A stretch of 64,000 nt of DNA from Aspidiotus rigidus (GCA_035079385.1 JAVHKY010000034.1:2666001-2730000); one strand, 5' to 3'; numbered from the stretch's first letter, positions 1 through 12,329 are shown. The notes: generated from the sequence alone by a model not told the origin. Program-made: numbers and translations.

Positions 1-143
1 TCTTACGTTTTTCTTCTTCTTTCGTCGATATTTTTCTCTTTTAATTCACCTTGATAATGACTGTCGTACAGTCGAAACGTTGGTATCAATAAAATTCTTG
101 AGGAAGGAAAAGCCTTTTATTTCTTTTTTTTTTTAATAAAGAC

Positions 144-395
144 GTGCGTAGTAAATTTCATGACGACGGTGTTCTTGGTGAGACAAGTACCAAAAGAAGG
201 ATAGTGGTTTTATTTGCGCTAATTCTTTCTGTAGGGTTCGTTTCTGCGCATACGGAATCTACTGATTTGTCATTCGGAGTTAGATCGGATATACTGAGAA
301 AAATTCGGGCGTTAATGCGCGAAAGTCTCTTGACAGGTTTTACGGCTTGGTCGAGTTTTTCGCCACTACTGATTCTGCAGTGGCTCAGGTCCTAG
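144..395 (+). CDS. possible secreted-protein exon, unrecognised
   Basis: An open frame of 83 codons. Residues about 20-35 form a hydrophobic, signal-like stretch (VVLFALILSVGFVSA) followed by a polar segment with a helix-like run (RSDILRKIRALM). I recognise no family. The hydrophobic segment could instead be the start of an exon whose true first codon lies elsewhere, because no TATA box or clear splice site fixes the limits. The frame ends at 395 without a nearby AATAAA. It may be a chance frame. Confidence 0.15.
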   Translation: MRSKFHDDGVLGETSTKRRIVVLFALILSVGFVSAHTESTDLSFGVRSDILRKIRALMRESLLTGFTAWSSFSPLLILQWLRS

Positions 396-522
396 ATGAT
401 GGTTATGATGAATGACAGGCTTATAAGGAAAAGGGATGAATGTAAACTGACGTAAGGGGTTCCTTTCCTTGACTAGTGTCACCGATCTGAAATTCAGCCT
501 ATCGATTCGTGTGTTCTTTTTT

Positions 523-700
523 AGCGGGGAACCCGCTATCCCTTTTGTTGGGGAGTACTTTCAGGTCGTCCGCAACCGCGAGCGGTCCGAGGACAGTCCA
601 AGGTTGATGACGTCACGGAGAGAGAGGGACTTCGAAGAATTTCGACCTAGAAGCTATATATGATAGAAGGGGAACTTGGAGACTCTCGAACTATATAATT
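523..700 (+). mobile_element. fragment of 45-bp-minisatellite element (GC-arm head)
   Basis: Begins with the palindrome AGCGGGGAACCCGCT (523-537) directly after a T-run, continues through a GC-rich stretch, and reaches degenerate units of the 45-bp repeat (gggacttcgaagaatttcg, then tatatatgatagaaggg). This is the same order of parts as the complete element at 2258-2769. One TGACGTCA lies at about 607-614. The 3' end is not recognisable. Confidence 0.5.
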
Positions 701-884
701 ATGATAATCAATTGAAAGACTCTGATTTGTGTCGTTTTTTTAACTCAAATGCCAGTACAATTTAATTTTCCTCAATTATAGAGGATAGAACATATTTCGT
801 TGTCAAAATAGAAAAACACACTCACAAATTCTTCGTTTTTCAAGTTTTTCCAAATCTTTTGTAGTTGAAATTGGAGTATTAAAT
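701..884. other. A+T-rich unique stretch, no gene seen
   Basis: Short low-complexity sequence between the minisatellite fragment and the long inverted repeat. Nothing recognisable. Confidence 0.4.
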
Positions 885-1672
885 GTTCTAAAAATTATTC
901 CGAGATTTTAGGGGCGCCGAGGGGCTGATAAGCCCTAAAATGGGGGTGAAATTGAAGTGAAAAAATCTTTCAACATACTTTCACAAATATCCCCATGAAA
1001 TTTTCCAAAGAAATTGGGAAAAATACTAAAAAATTTCTCTGACCATCCAAAGGGCCCGGAGAGCTCACCCCTGCTCCCCCCAAAAAAAAAAAAAGATTAA
1101 GGATGTGTTTTTTGGAAAAATCTTAACGGGTTCCGAAATAGAATTTAGCGCGAAATCCGAAAAAATTCCTGGGTCCTCGGAGGGGGTTAAAGGGCGCAGA
1201 AACCCTGAAAAGTGATGAATAATTTTTTGCATTTTTTTTTCAAGTTCAACAAATTCTTTTGTAGAATTTACCGTAGAATTCGGAAAAAATGATGAAAAAA
1301 ATTCCTGAAGGTCTCTGAGAGGGGGTGAGAGGACTCAAACAAGCAAAAAATAGGCGTTTTTGAGAACATTCAAACGGATTCTCGTGTGAAATTTACCGTA
1401 GAATTCAGAAATAAGAATCCTGAAAAAATCTCATGGCTCTTCGAAAGGGCCGGGAGGAATATAAACGTCTTGGAACAGAAGTTGTAGAACTACTTTTCCA
1501 TACTTGAACTTTCATGAAATATTATATAGAATTTCCTGTTGCATAGAACGTGAAATAGATATACCTTGAAATATTACAAAAACTACTGAAGTGTTACTAA
1601 AATATAAAATACTTCAATAAATTCATCAGCATAGTCCTGATGACAATTGTATAGTGCCCATGTACAAATAAT

Positions 1673-1990
1673 TTATTCAAACGAGAACTCAATAACACAT
1701 GCACACATATCAGTGCATGTTATTCCAGCCTTTTGGCATTTACAGTGTCTCGTAAAGCAGCCTTTCTGGCACCCGCATTTCAAGAGAATGTTCATGCCAT
1801 ATAGACAGGTGGCTGAGGGGTCCATGAAGGTTCCCAGTGTATTCCATCAGCCGCTCGCTTCCAGCCCCATTCTTGCGGATCTGGCAATTTTCGATTCTTC
1901 TTCAGACACTGCCCCCACAAGTAGAAACCCTAATATACCGCGCGAAGACAGTGCTGTTGGAGAGCATTTTGGGTAGGTGGGATCGAAACC
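1673..1990 (-). pseudogene. decayed CXC-tailed (tesmin-like cysteine motif) protein, C-terminal remnant
   Basis: On the minus strand two frames together recall the C-terminus of a protein type common in insect repeats: an LPPT start, then a DPQEWGWKR block, then a cysteine cluster KCGCQKGCFTRHCKCQKAG ending with CTDMCAC and a stop at 1673-1675. The first blocks and the cysteine block lie in different frames, with stop codons between, so the copy is dead. The C-x-C-x3-C spacing resembles TSO1/tesmin CXC motifs, which bind DNA through zinc. It sits in the centre of the long inverted repeat and may be its passenger or an older insertion. The family is recalled from memory and not checked. Confidence 0.4.
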
Positions 1991-2257
1991 TAACCTAACC
2001 TCGCCGCCATGAATAGAGTTGATAAAATAAATAATTTATATGAAATGGGCGCCAAATTTGAAGAGGACGGAAGATTGAAACGATGGACAGAAAAGTAGAA
2101 AGTATTAGAAAAACTAATGAGTCCGCAAAGCGACACATATTCGAACCAACAAAAAAGGCAGATTACGTGAGTTATAAAAATATAATTCTACAATTTCACA
2201 ACTTTTCCCAAAAAAGTTTATGTTCCTCCCGACCCCCTCGAAGAGCCATGAGATTTT

Positions 2258-2769
2258 AGCGGGGAACCCGCTATCCATTTTGTTAGGAGATTACATCCTC
2301 AGAAAACGTCCGCGCCTGCGTCCGCGCAGTTAGTAACCTAAGGTTAGGTTAGGTTACGGGACTTAGAAGAATTTCGAGTCTCGAGCTATATATGATTGGA
2401 GGGGTACTTAGAAGAATTTCGAGTCTCGAGCTATGTATGAAAGGAGGGGGACTTGAAAGAATTTCGAGTCTCGAGCTATATATGATAGGAGGGAGACTTA
2501 GAAGAATTTCAAGTCTCGAGCTATATATAATAGGGGGGGGGGGACTTGGAAGATTTAGAAGAATTTCGAGTCTCGAGCTATATATGATAGGAGGGGGACT
2601 TGGAAGAATTTCGACTCTCGAGCTATATATGATAGGAGGGAATGTAGAATGATAATTTCGATTTGAATTATATGACAAGATTATCAACTCAATTCCACAC
2701 CACCTGAGAGGTCGAGTTAAGGAATTGCGGGTTCCCCGCTGCCATTGCAACGTCTGCAATGGCTTCTAA
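2258..2769 (+). mobile_element. complete 45-bp-minisatellite element (Helentron/HINE-like), 512 bp
   Basis: Its boundaries come from comparing the two arms of the host inverted repeat. The uninterrupted arm reads gagattttttcagg (reverse complement of about 1420-1435); the interrupted arm reads gagatttt, then the element, then ttttttcagg. The element starts exactly with AGCGGGGAACCCGCT (2258-2272). It continues with six or seven 45-bp units (2355-2650), then the related inverted motif GCGGGTTCCCCGC (2727-2739), a perfect hairpin (GCCATTGCA 2741-2749, loop ACGTC, TGCAATGGC 2755-2763), and ends TTCTAA next to oligo-T. It has no coding capacity. Subterminal inverted motifs, internal minisatellite, 3' hairpin and insertion into a T-run resemble non-autonomous Helentrons (HINEs); that assignment is inference. 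Confidence 0.6.
2355..2650 (+). repeat. 45-bp minisatellite array
   Basis: Units read roughly gggacttagaagaatttcg, then agtctcgagctatatatgat, then aggag. Because 45 is a multiple of three, several frames stay open on both strands; these open frames are a by-product of the repeat. Confidence 0.85.
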
Positions 2770-3092
2770 TTTTTTCAGGATTCTTTCTTGAGAATCCGTT
2801 TGAATGTTCTCAAAAACGCATATTTTTTGCTTCAAGTTTTGGGGGTTTGAGTCCTCTTACCCTCTCTCAGAGACCTCCAGGAATTTTTTACCATTTTTCC
2901 GAATTCTACGGTAAATTCTATATAAGAATTTGTTGAACTGGAAAGAAATGCAAGAAATTACTCATCAATTTTCAGGGTTTGTGCGCCCTTTAACCCCCTC
3001 CGAGGGCCCCAGGAATTTTTTCACCATTTTTCTCGAATTTCGCACTAAATTCTATTTCGGAACCAGTTGAGATTTTTCCAAAAAACACATCC

Positions 3093-3239
<147 letters not shown>

Positions 3240-3445
3240 TTATTTTTTTTCTTGGGGGGGTGAGCCTCCTGGGCCCTTTGGACGGTCGGAGAAATTTTTT
3301 AGTATTTTTCCCAAATTCTACGGAAAATTTCCTGGGGATATTCGTGAAAGTATGTTGAAATATTACGTCACTTCAATTTTACCCCCCTTTTAGGGGTCAT
3401 CAGCCCATCGGTTCCCCTAAAATGTCGGAATAATTTTTTGATAAT

Positions 3446-5850
3446 TTTTTTCGAATTTGGTGGTCCGAATTACATAAGAATTCACATAAACTGTGAACCA
3501 AAAGGAATACGTATTTCGGTCATTTATATGCAAGAACTCCTTCCAATTAGGCAACCCGCCATTATGGGGCCCTATAGGGTTTGGACCGTGGCGCCATGGC
3601 TCAAATGTTTCATTCATGTGTCCTAAACGTTCGTTCCAAATTTCATGATTTTAACATGAAATGCAAGGTGATCGAATCGTCTACCTCCCGGACTAAATAT
3701 GGTTATGTATAATCCAAGGTAATCTTTATACTGATCACACCATCCCATGACCAGATAGCTGGGAACGGGATGAAGTTCGTTTGGCGCGAAAAGTTCAACA
3801 TAGGACGAAGTTACAGAAAAGAAAGCGTTATCGCATTTCCCTAATCAGGTTCATCGTACCACTTCACGTGATGCGATAAGGCTAGGAAAGAAAAGAAATT
3901 TTGTTTGGCATCGTCAGTGTCGGACAGGTAAAAATAAAAAATAACAATACTAAGGAGGGGAAAAGAGAGAGGAAAAGTTACAAAAGAGAGAAAAAACGAT
4001 TAACACTCAAACACACTAAAAACTTCGCCTGGGGACTCCGTTCTGGACAAAGAGAGGGCGAACTTCATCATTAATCAAACCCCTGCACTGTTTCTGGATA
4101 ACGAGAAACAGCTTACCAGGAAGAAACTGTATGTATGTATTTTAAAAAGAAGTACGGCGTCATCTTGACCTAATTTTTTCAATTATCAATGCTACAGACA
4201 CTCTACATCACAGCTAAGAAAAACCGAAGAAGTAGAACAGTTTTCTTCCAAAAGCTAGAGCTAGCATAAAAGACTGAATTTCCTCGAAACTCGTCCTCAT
4301 TTTTACTCATCAGAGATTGCAAGCTAAGATAAACTCGGAAGTTGATGCCGATGTTGCGCCGTCTGAAATGTATGATTCTGACATTAATTTACCATTCTTT
4401 TACACCTTTTAAACACCTATCTCGTCTCTACACGTTACTTTTTCATTAAAGCGAACCTAAGACGGAATTAGTTTCTTTATTCCTTTCGATACCGTCTTTG
4501 AATTGAAATGACTCTGTAACGCTAGTGTGACGACGAGCTTTCGCGTTTTAATGATAACATTTTACATAAAATATTAGCCCGATTATTCTGGCTATTCATA
4601 CAAACATGCAGTTAACGCACAGAAAGATGCTGTAGTGTCGGATGAGAATTTCTTAAGATACCTGAAGGTAAAAAGCTCTTTCTGAAAGAAAACCGTATCA
4701 CTGGTATGACGTAAAATCGAATACATGACGATAGAAAAAGAGTGGAGAATTGTACGAGTGTCAAGAAGAACGTCGTGATGTTGTACGATGAACTACAAAC
4801 TTCGCTCGTTGCATCTTCAGATAAATAATCTCGTAAAAATGGGACGACAAGCATTAAAAGTTAAGATACGCGCGTAAAGAAAAAAGTTTATAGTAAGTTA
4901 CCGCCAGGTAGAACTCTATAAAGATCGTTTCGATGGTACGACGAGAGGAGTATACACGCGAATCACGCAAATAATACTTCCCTTAATTCGGAGTTAAAGT
5001 CTGTAATTTGATTTCCTTTTCTCTTTTTTTTTAATTTTCTCCACTTTTTGATTCCGCGCTCGTTTTCCACCGTCAATCGTTTCGTCTAGCGTATATGAGA
5101 AGAAAAGAATGAAGCATTACGCGGCGCGCACGAACTGTCTCTAAAAGGTAGATACCGTACGGTACAGTGAAGATTCTTAAAAGTTTCAAAAGTTGACTCT
5201 ATACTTTCACAATAGAGGCACGTATCACACATGAAGAAGGTTATATATTTGTACTTACGAAGAAGTTCTTGTAACTTTTGTTTCCTCCCGTGGAGCTTTA
5301 CATTTAAGTAACTGTACTTGCTCGTATATTCCCCCAAGGAGCTCACAGATACCTCCAGAAAACCCTCAACTCAATCACTGCATGGACATCGAAATAGATT
5401 CAGGTTTTCTTCCAAAACTTATTCAGTCATTTTCAAAAATAGAAATTCTATCGCATGCGTCCCGCCACTAAATTCCATCTTGTAACTACGGCAAACTCCT
5501 CAGCTTACACTTTGATCAAAAACTTACCTTCGCTGTAACAGGATAAAGGTTCGTTATGGACTTGGAAAACTTGCGAATATGAAGCTTTACTTACGACACG
5601 AGGGGTGACTTCTTCGATCTCTACGTTCCTCGTTCAACTTTGTTAGGGTAGTCGTTGTTTTCCCCAAGTCCCTGCAGTGAAGCCTAGTATACTATATGTA
5701 ACCCAACTTAACTGTCACGATTCTGTTACCGTAACTTCATCAGTTCGAGGTTTTTTGAGAACATTATTTATCGCCCGCCATCCCTCTAGAAAATTATGGT
5801 TCCAAGGACCGAGATTTTGATCGACTTTGAAGGATTTCGACTTTCGAACT
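3446..5850. other. largely single-copy sequence, no gene recognised
   Basis: Balanced to A+T-rich DNA with short open frames on both strands; none shows a known domain or convincing codon structure. Around 5620-5660 the string gttcctcgttcaacttt resembles the 3' tail of the minisatellite elements, and about 5860-5900 carries a degraded 45-bp unit, so old copies of that element are present. Confidence 0.4.
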
Positions 5851-6117
5851 GTATGTCTGAAAGGGTGGGGGAAAGAGAACTTCGACCATCAAGCTATCTA
5901 CTCGTAAATCATGTGGGATCTTTCTTGAAGAAAAATTTGCTTTCTTGTTGTCTTTGATCTTTCAAATTACTTCATTGTTTGATTATCGAAGCTTGTGAAA
6001 AACTGAAAATACTGACTAGACAGTGCTTCACCAAGACTAAGTACCTGATTCGCATCTGTGCGACCAGAATATACTACATTTAAAAGTAGGAAGTAAGATT
6101 AGCACAATACAAATGTT

Positions 6118-6216
6118 GTGCTCTCTGTTGATTCAGAAGTATCTATTTTGAAAAACGAAAACAAAGGAGTGGAACGAAGTCGGCCCGGCCCGATTTCAAT
6201 AATTTTCCTGTATAAG
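6118..6216 (+). promoter_or_regulatory. promoter block of peptide gene 1, TATA box 6211-6216
   Basis: The block ctctctgttgattcagaagt followed by ttttgaaaaacga and ttcaataattttcctgTATAAG recurs upstream of all four peptide genes at a similar distance from the start codon (TATA to ATG about 85-150 bp). Conservation across paralogues supports a real core promoter. Confidence 0.65.
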
Positions 6217-6297
6217 TTACAGATAGAAAGATATCGACTCCGAGATCAGAACGACTTGTCTTTCAGTGATACAAATACATAAAACACCTTATATACC

Positions 6298-6354
6298 ATG
6301 AATTACGCGTTCTTTATTACACTCATTTTTGTCGTGCTGATTTCACCAATGACA
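6298..6354 (+). CDS. six-cysteine peptide gene 1, exon 1 (signal peptide)
   Basis: Nineteen codons, MNYAFFITLIFVVLISPMT, directly followed by a GTGAGT donor at 6355 in phase 0. The segment is a typical short hydrophobic signal peptide. The start is the first ATG after the TATA box and matches the starts of the three paralogues. It joins the exon at 14758-14886 across an 8.4-kb intron packed with repeats. Confidence 0.75.
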
Positions 6355-6559
6355 GTGAGTATATTCGTCATTTTAGCCTTTCCTCTTTCTGTTACCTACC
6401 TACATACAATTAATACGAATAATAATTAGACCAAAATTTTAACTCGTCGAGGAACTTTGTTCTATATTGCTTTCTTATCTTCTTTCAAATTAATTAAAGT
6501 CAAAGGCAACCTAACTTCGAGAATAGGCAACCTGTTTTACGAGGGGTAAACTTTCGCCG

Positions 6560-7730
6560 TCTATCCAGTGTTTAAAAAAATATAAAAATGGCTAATTAAT
6601 TTATTAATATAATTTTTCGCGAAAATTGTGTTGAAAATTATTTATGGATCGAAAAATATCGATTATTTTTACCCACAATTTCAATAATGGAATTTTATGA
6701 TTATATCAAGTGAGTGTTTTGAACAAAATTTTTAAAACAATAAATATTTGAGATAAATTTTTTCATGGTATCCTTCTTCTTAATGGAAATACTGGAAATT
6801 GACTCTAGGCACCACTGAAATTAGTTACATTTTGGAGAAATTTAAAGACAATTGAGAAAAAAAGTTTGTTCGGAAAAATTTTTGTGAAAAATGATTCATA
6901 GATTCAAATATCAATTATTTTTACACAAAAATCAAGTGAGTGACTGGAACAAATTTTTAAAACGATAAAAATTTGAGTGAAATTATTTCATGGCATTCTT
7001 CTTTTAATGAGAACACAGAAATTTGATTTTAGACACCATCACTGAAATAAGTTACATTTATACTTCACTAAAATTAGTTACACTTTGAAAAAATTGAAAG
7101 GAAATTCAAAAAGAAGTTTTTTATTCGGGAAAAATTTGTTTAAAATCATTTATTGATCGTAACCATTCTGAATAATAGAATTTTATGATTATATCAAGGG
7201 AGTATTTTTAAAACAATAAAAATTTGAGTTGAATTTTTTCATTCCATTCTTCTTCTTAATGAAAACACCTGAAATTGACTCTAGGCACCACTGAAATGAG
7301 CTACATTTTGAAAACATTCAAAGAGAATCGAAAAAAAAGTTATTGCTCGGGAAGATTTTTTTGAAAAATGATTCATAGATTGAAATATCAACGATGTGTA
7401 CACAAAATTTCGATAATGGAGTTTTTTTTTAATCAAAAGAATGACTGAAACAAATTTTTAACGATAAAAATTTGAGTAAAATTTTTTCATGGCATTCTTC
7501 TTTTTAACTCCATATATATAAAAAAAAAAAAAATTGATAAATACATGTATAAAAAAGTAATATTCCGCACACCATTACCATCACCATATTCTTTTCAATT
7601 AATTAATTAACTTAACCTATCCCTAACTCATCACTCTACAATGTAAAATTCACCTAGCTTTACTCACGTGTACTATTCGTCGAGCTAATAGCCCGCTGTG
7701 TAGCTTTAATGCTCGTAAAATAAAAAAAAT

Positions 7731-7765
<35 letters not shown>

Positions 7766-8956
7766 AGAACACGGAAATTTGACTCCAGACAACATCACCG
7801 AAATGAGTTATCTTTCGACTTCACTAAAATTGTTTGCATTTTGAAAAAATTGAAAGGAAATTGAAAAAAAAGTTTTTTATTCGGCGGGAAAATTTTGTTT
7901 AAAAATCATTTATGGCGCGGATCGAAATATCAACTATTTTTACGCACAATTTCGATAATGAGGTGTTATATATATATCAAAGGAGTGATTTTTGAGTTAA
8001 ATTTTTCATGGCATTCTACTTCTCAATGAAAACACTGGAAATTGACTCTAGGCACCACTGAAATTAGCTACATTTTGGGAAGATTCAAAGAGAATCGAGA
8101 AAAAAAGTTATTGTTCGGGAAAATTTTATTGAAAAAACGATTTACAGATTGAAGTATCAATTATATGTACACGAAATTTCGATAATGAAGTTTTCTTTAT
8201 CAAATGAGTGACTGGAACAAATTTTTAACGATAAAAATTTGAGTAAAATTTTTTCACGGCGTTCTTCTTTTTAATGAGAACACGGAAATTTGACTCTAGA
8301 CACCATCACTGAAATTAGTTATCTTTTGACTTCACTAAAATTGTTTGCATTTTGAAAAAATTGAAAGGAAATTGAAAAAAAAGTTTTTTATTCGGGAAAA
8401 TTTTGTTTAAAAATCAATTATGGCGCGGATCGGAATATCAATTATTTTTACGCACAATTTCGATAATGACGTTTTATATAGGTATATCAAGTGAGTGATT
8501 TTTGAGTTAAATTTTTCATGGCATTCTACTTCTCAATGAAAACACTGGATATTGACTCTAGGCACCATTGAAATTAGCTACACTTTGGAAACATTCAGAG
8601 GAAATCGAGAAAAAAGTTATTGTTCGGGAAAGTTTTTTTGAAAAAACGATTTATAGATTGAAGTATCAATTATATGTACACGAAATTTCGATAATGAAGT
8701 TTTCTTTATCAAATGAGTGACTGGAACAAATTTTTAACGATAAAAATTTGAGTAAAATTTTTTCACGGCATTCTTCTTTTTAATGAGAACACGGAAATTT
8801 GACTCTAGACACCACCACTGAAATTAGTTAGGTATCTTTTGACTTCACTAAAATTATTTACATTTTGGAAAAATTGAAAGGAAATTCAAAAAGAAGTTTT
8901 TTATTCGGGAAAAATTTGTTTAAAAATCATTTATGGCACGGATTGAAATATCAATT
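6560..8956 (+). repeat. tandem A+T-rich intron repeat, about 508-bp period made of two half-units
   Basis: Blocks such as atcaagtgagtgactggaac, cggcattcttcttttt and agaacacggaaatttgactc recur several times. The landmark tatatgtacacgaaatttcg occurs at about 8163 and 8671, and gcgcggatc at about 7915 and 8423, both giving 508 bp; looser half-units of about 250 bp are visible inside. Single copies of the same element are present in the introns of genes 2 (about 23280-23530), 3 (about 35090-35300) and 4 (about 59585-59800), so it predates the gene duplications and was amplified only here. Confidence 0.75.
7679..7765 (+). mobile_element. LINE 3' tail with hairpin and poly-A
   Basis: CGAGC...AATAGCCC...GCTTTAAT-GCTCG followed by taaaataaaaaaaat and a long A-run. 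It matches the tail of the RNase H-bearing LINE at 36247-37140 and interrupts the intron repeat. Only the 3' end is present (5' truncation). Confidence 0.6.
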
Positions 8957-9004
8957 TCAATTTTTCTACTTTATTAAATACTAAGTTTTTGTAAAAGCAG
9001 AACT

Positions 9005-9075
9005 ATCTGCCGAGCAAATAGCCCTTAGCGCAGCTGCATTGCTCGTAAAAATAAAAAAAAATAAAAAAAAAGAAA
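9005..9075 (+). mobile_element. LINE 3' tail with hairpin and poly-A
   Basis: CGAGCAA (9011-9017) and TTGCTCG (9039-9045) form a 7-bp stem around the conserved aatagccc and cagct blocks, followed by an A-rich tail. Same family as 7679-7765, 38957-39035 and, on the other strand, 36247-36303 and 33845-33935. Confidence 0.6.
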
Positions 9076-9110
9076 TTTGTAACTTGGTCATATTGTAGTA
9101 TTATTAAATT

Positions 9111-9724
9111 TTCTGGCATAGCCAAATAAATGAAAATCATGTTCCATGTCTTTTATATTTTATCAGTCATCATGAAATATTTCAGTCTAGGCTTCTACTA
9201 GGTCAAGTGTTCGTGAGATATTATTCGTTTACCCCTTTACCTATCTTGGCGTCGTGTAAGTCTTGTATGAGAAATATTTTGAGGTAATTGTGGGTGTTCT
9301 ATATTTTGAGGTATCAACTTTCGGTGGGGCGAACGAGCGATCTCGCTGTTGTATTGGAATGGTATGAGAAAATTCAAGTCTTTTTTGAGAAATATGAGGT
9401 AGCGCGAACTCGCTGTTGTATTGGAATGGTATGAGACAATTCAAGTCTAGGGGACTTGGAAAAATTTCGACTATCCAGCAATATATGATAGGAAGAGGGA
9501 CTTAAAAAACTTTACCTATCTTGGCGTCGTATAAGTCTTCTATGAGAAATATGAGGTAGCGCGAACTCGCTCCACTCGTTCGCCCCCTGTCTCGCTGTTG
9601 TATTGGAATGGTATGTGACAATTCAAGTCTAGGGGACATGGAAAAATTTCGACTATCCAGCCTTTATTTATTTAATTGTTTAATTATTCAATTATTTAAA
9701 TATTTAATTATTTAATTATTTAAT

Positions 9725-9760
<36 letters not shown>

Positions 9761-10085
9761 TTCATTTATTATTAATTCTTGTACTAGGTCAAGTGTTCGT
9801 GAGATATTATTCGTTTACCCCTTTACCTATCTTGGCGTCGTATAAATCTTGTATGAGAAATATTTCGAGGTAATTGTGGGTGTTCTATATTTTGAGGTAT
9901 CAACTTTCGGTGGGGCGAACGAGCGATCTCGCTGTTGTATTGGAATGGTATGAGACAATTCAAGTCTAGGGGACATGGAAAAATTTCGACTATTCAGCCT
10001 TTATTTATTTAATTATTTAATCGTTTAATTATTCAATTATTTAATTATTTAATTATTCTATTATTTTATTGTTTAATTATTTAAT

Positions 10086-10125
<40 letters not shown>

Positions 10126-10775
10126 TCTATTTATTTATTTATTTATTTATTTATTTATTTTTTCATTTATTTATTTATTATTAATTCTTCTACTAGGTCA
10201 AGTGTTCCTGAGATATTATTCGTTTACTCCCTTTACCTATCTTGGCGTCGTGTAAGTCTTGTATGAGAAATATTTTGAGGTAATTGTGGGTGTTCTATAT
10301 TTTGAGGTATCAACTTTCGGTGGGGCGAACGAGCGATCTCGCTGTTGTATTGGAATGGTATGAGAAAATTCAAGTCTTTTTTGAGAAATATGAGGTAGCG
10401 CGAACTCGCTGTTGTATTGGAATGGTATGAGACAATTCAAGTCTAGGGGACTTGGAAAAATTTCGACTATCCAGCAATATATGATAGGAAGAGGGACTTA
10501 AAAAACTTTACCTATCTTGGCGTCGTATAAGTCTTCTATGAGAAATATGAGGTAGCGCGAACTCGCTCCACTCGTTCGCCCCCTGTCTCGCTGTTGTATT
10601 GGAATGGTATGAGACAATTCATTCTAGGGGACATGGAAAAATTTCGACTATTCAGCCTTTATTTATTTAATTATTTAATTGTTTAATTATTCAATTATTT
10701 AATTATTTAATTATTTAATTATTTAATTATTTAATTATTTAATTATTCTATCATTTTATTGTTTAATTATTTAAT

Positions 10776-10811
<36 letters not shown>

Positions 10812-11800
10812 TCTATTTATTTATTTATCTATTTATTTATTTATTTATTTATTTATTCATTTATTTATTTATTTATTATTAATTCTTCTACTAGGTCAAG
10901 TGTTCGTGAGATATTATTCGTTTACTCCCTTTACCTATCTTGGCGTCGTATAAGTCTTCTATGAGAAATATTTTGAGGTAATTGTGGGTGTTCTATATTT
11001 TGAGGTATCAACTTTCGTGGGGCGAACGAGCGATCTCGCTGTTGTATTGGAATGGTATGAGAAAATTCAAGTCTTCTTTGAGAAATATGAGGTAGCGCGA
11101 ACTCGCTCCGCTCGTTCGCCCCCTGTCTCGCTGTTGTATTGGAATGGTATGAGACAATTCACTCTAGGGGACATGGAAAAATTTCGACTATTCAGCCTTT
11201 ATTTATTTAATTATTTAATTGTTTAATTATTCAATTATTTAATTATTTAATTATTTATTTATTTATTTATTTATCTATTTATTTATTTATTTATCTATTT
11301 ATTTATTTATTTATTTATTCATTTATTTATTTATTATTAATTCTTCTACTAGGTCAAGTGTTCGTGAGATATTATTCGTTTACTCCCTTTACCTATCTTG
11401 GCGTCGTATAAGTCTTGTATGAGAAATATTTTGAGGTAATTGTGGGTGTTCTATATTTTGAGGTATCAACTTTCGTGGGGCGAACGAGCGATCTCGCTGT
11501 TGTATTGGAATGGTATGAGAAAATTCAAGTCTTCAATGAGAAATATGAGGTAGCGCGAACTCGCTCCGCTCGTTCGCCCCCTGTCTCGCTGTTGTATTGG
11601 AATGGTATGAGACAATTCAAGTCTAGGGGACTTGGGAAAATTTCGACTATCCAGCCATATATGATAGGAAGAGGGACTTGGAAAATTTTCTAATTATCAA
11701 TTATATTCATTATTTAATTATTTAATTATTCAATTATTTATTTATTTATTTGATTATTTCATTATATTAATTATTTAATTATTTATTTATTTAATTATTT

Positions 11801-11857
<57 letters not shown>

Positions 11858-12005
11858 TTATTAATTATTATTATTACGCGGGGTGTACTCGCGAATTTCT
11901 GAATCACCCACGGGGTAGAGATTTCTCTTGACGGGGGGGGGAGGGGGGGTGTACTCGCGAGTTTCAAAATCGGGGTCTGGCGAGAGAAAAGACATGGAAC
12001 ATGTC
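9111..12005. mobile_element. palindrome-bounded element with (TTTA)n-rich internal tandem units (third arm family)
   Basis: The left end carries ATCATGTTCCATGTC (9136-9150) and the right end GACATGGAACATGTC (11991-12005): the same 6-3-6 palindrome plan as the 45-bp elements but with GACATG arms. Between them are five long units, each with ctaggtcaagtgttcgtgag, acctatcttggcgtcgt, gaggtatcaactttcg and cgctgttgtattggaatgg, separated by (TTTA)n and (TTAA)n tracts. The uninterrupted sequence is visible in the neighbouring intron repeat (gaaatatcaatt joined to atttttacgcac), so the block from about 8957 to 12013 is an insertion. The start gctctggcatagccaaataa recurs at 47069. No coding capacity is evident. 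Confidence 0.5.
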
Positions 12006-12234
12006 AAAAAAAAAATTATTTTTACGCACAATTTTGATAATGGAGTTTTATACACCCCATGAAGTGAGTGATTTGAATAAATTTTTAAAACGATAAAAAT
12101 TTGAGTTAAATTTTTTCATGGCATTCTTCTCTCTAACGACAACACGGGAAATTGACACTAACCAGTAATAGATACCGTCATAAATTGAAAGAAAATTGAA
12201 AAAAAAAAGTTTTTCGTTCGGGAAAATAACGTTT

Positions 12235-12325
12235 TTTTTTTTTTTTTTTTTTTTTTTTGGTCAAGTAAGTTACTTAATGACTGACGTCTGTGTACAATAT
12301 TACGGCATTGCACTTTACAAAATGT
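12235..12325 (-). mobile_element. small poly-T-led insertion (SINE- or LINE-like 3' end, minus strand)
   Basis: A T-run of about 25 followed by ggtcaagtaagttac and unrelated sequence interrupts the intron repeat between cgggaaaataacg and tttaagaatcatt. The form fits a short retroposed insertion read from the opposite strand. Family unknown. Confidence 0.35.
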
Positions 12326-12329
12326 TGAC

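Noticed and set aside
9241..10440. Two identical 67-codon frames (9241-9444 and 10237-10440)
   Set aside because: They are the same minus-strand stretch of a duplicated tandem unit; identity reflects recent array expansion, not coding constraint.
10069..10953. FIYLFIYL-type frames
   Set aside because: Translations of (TTTA)n microsatellites.
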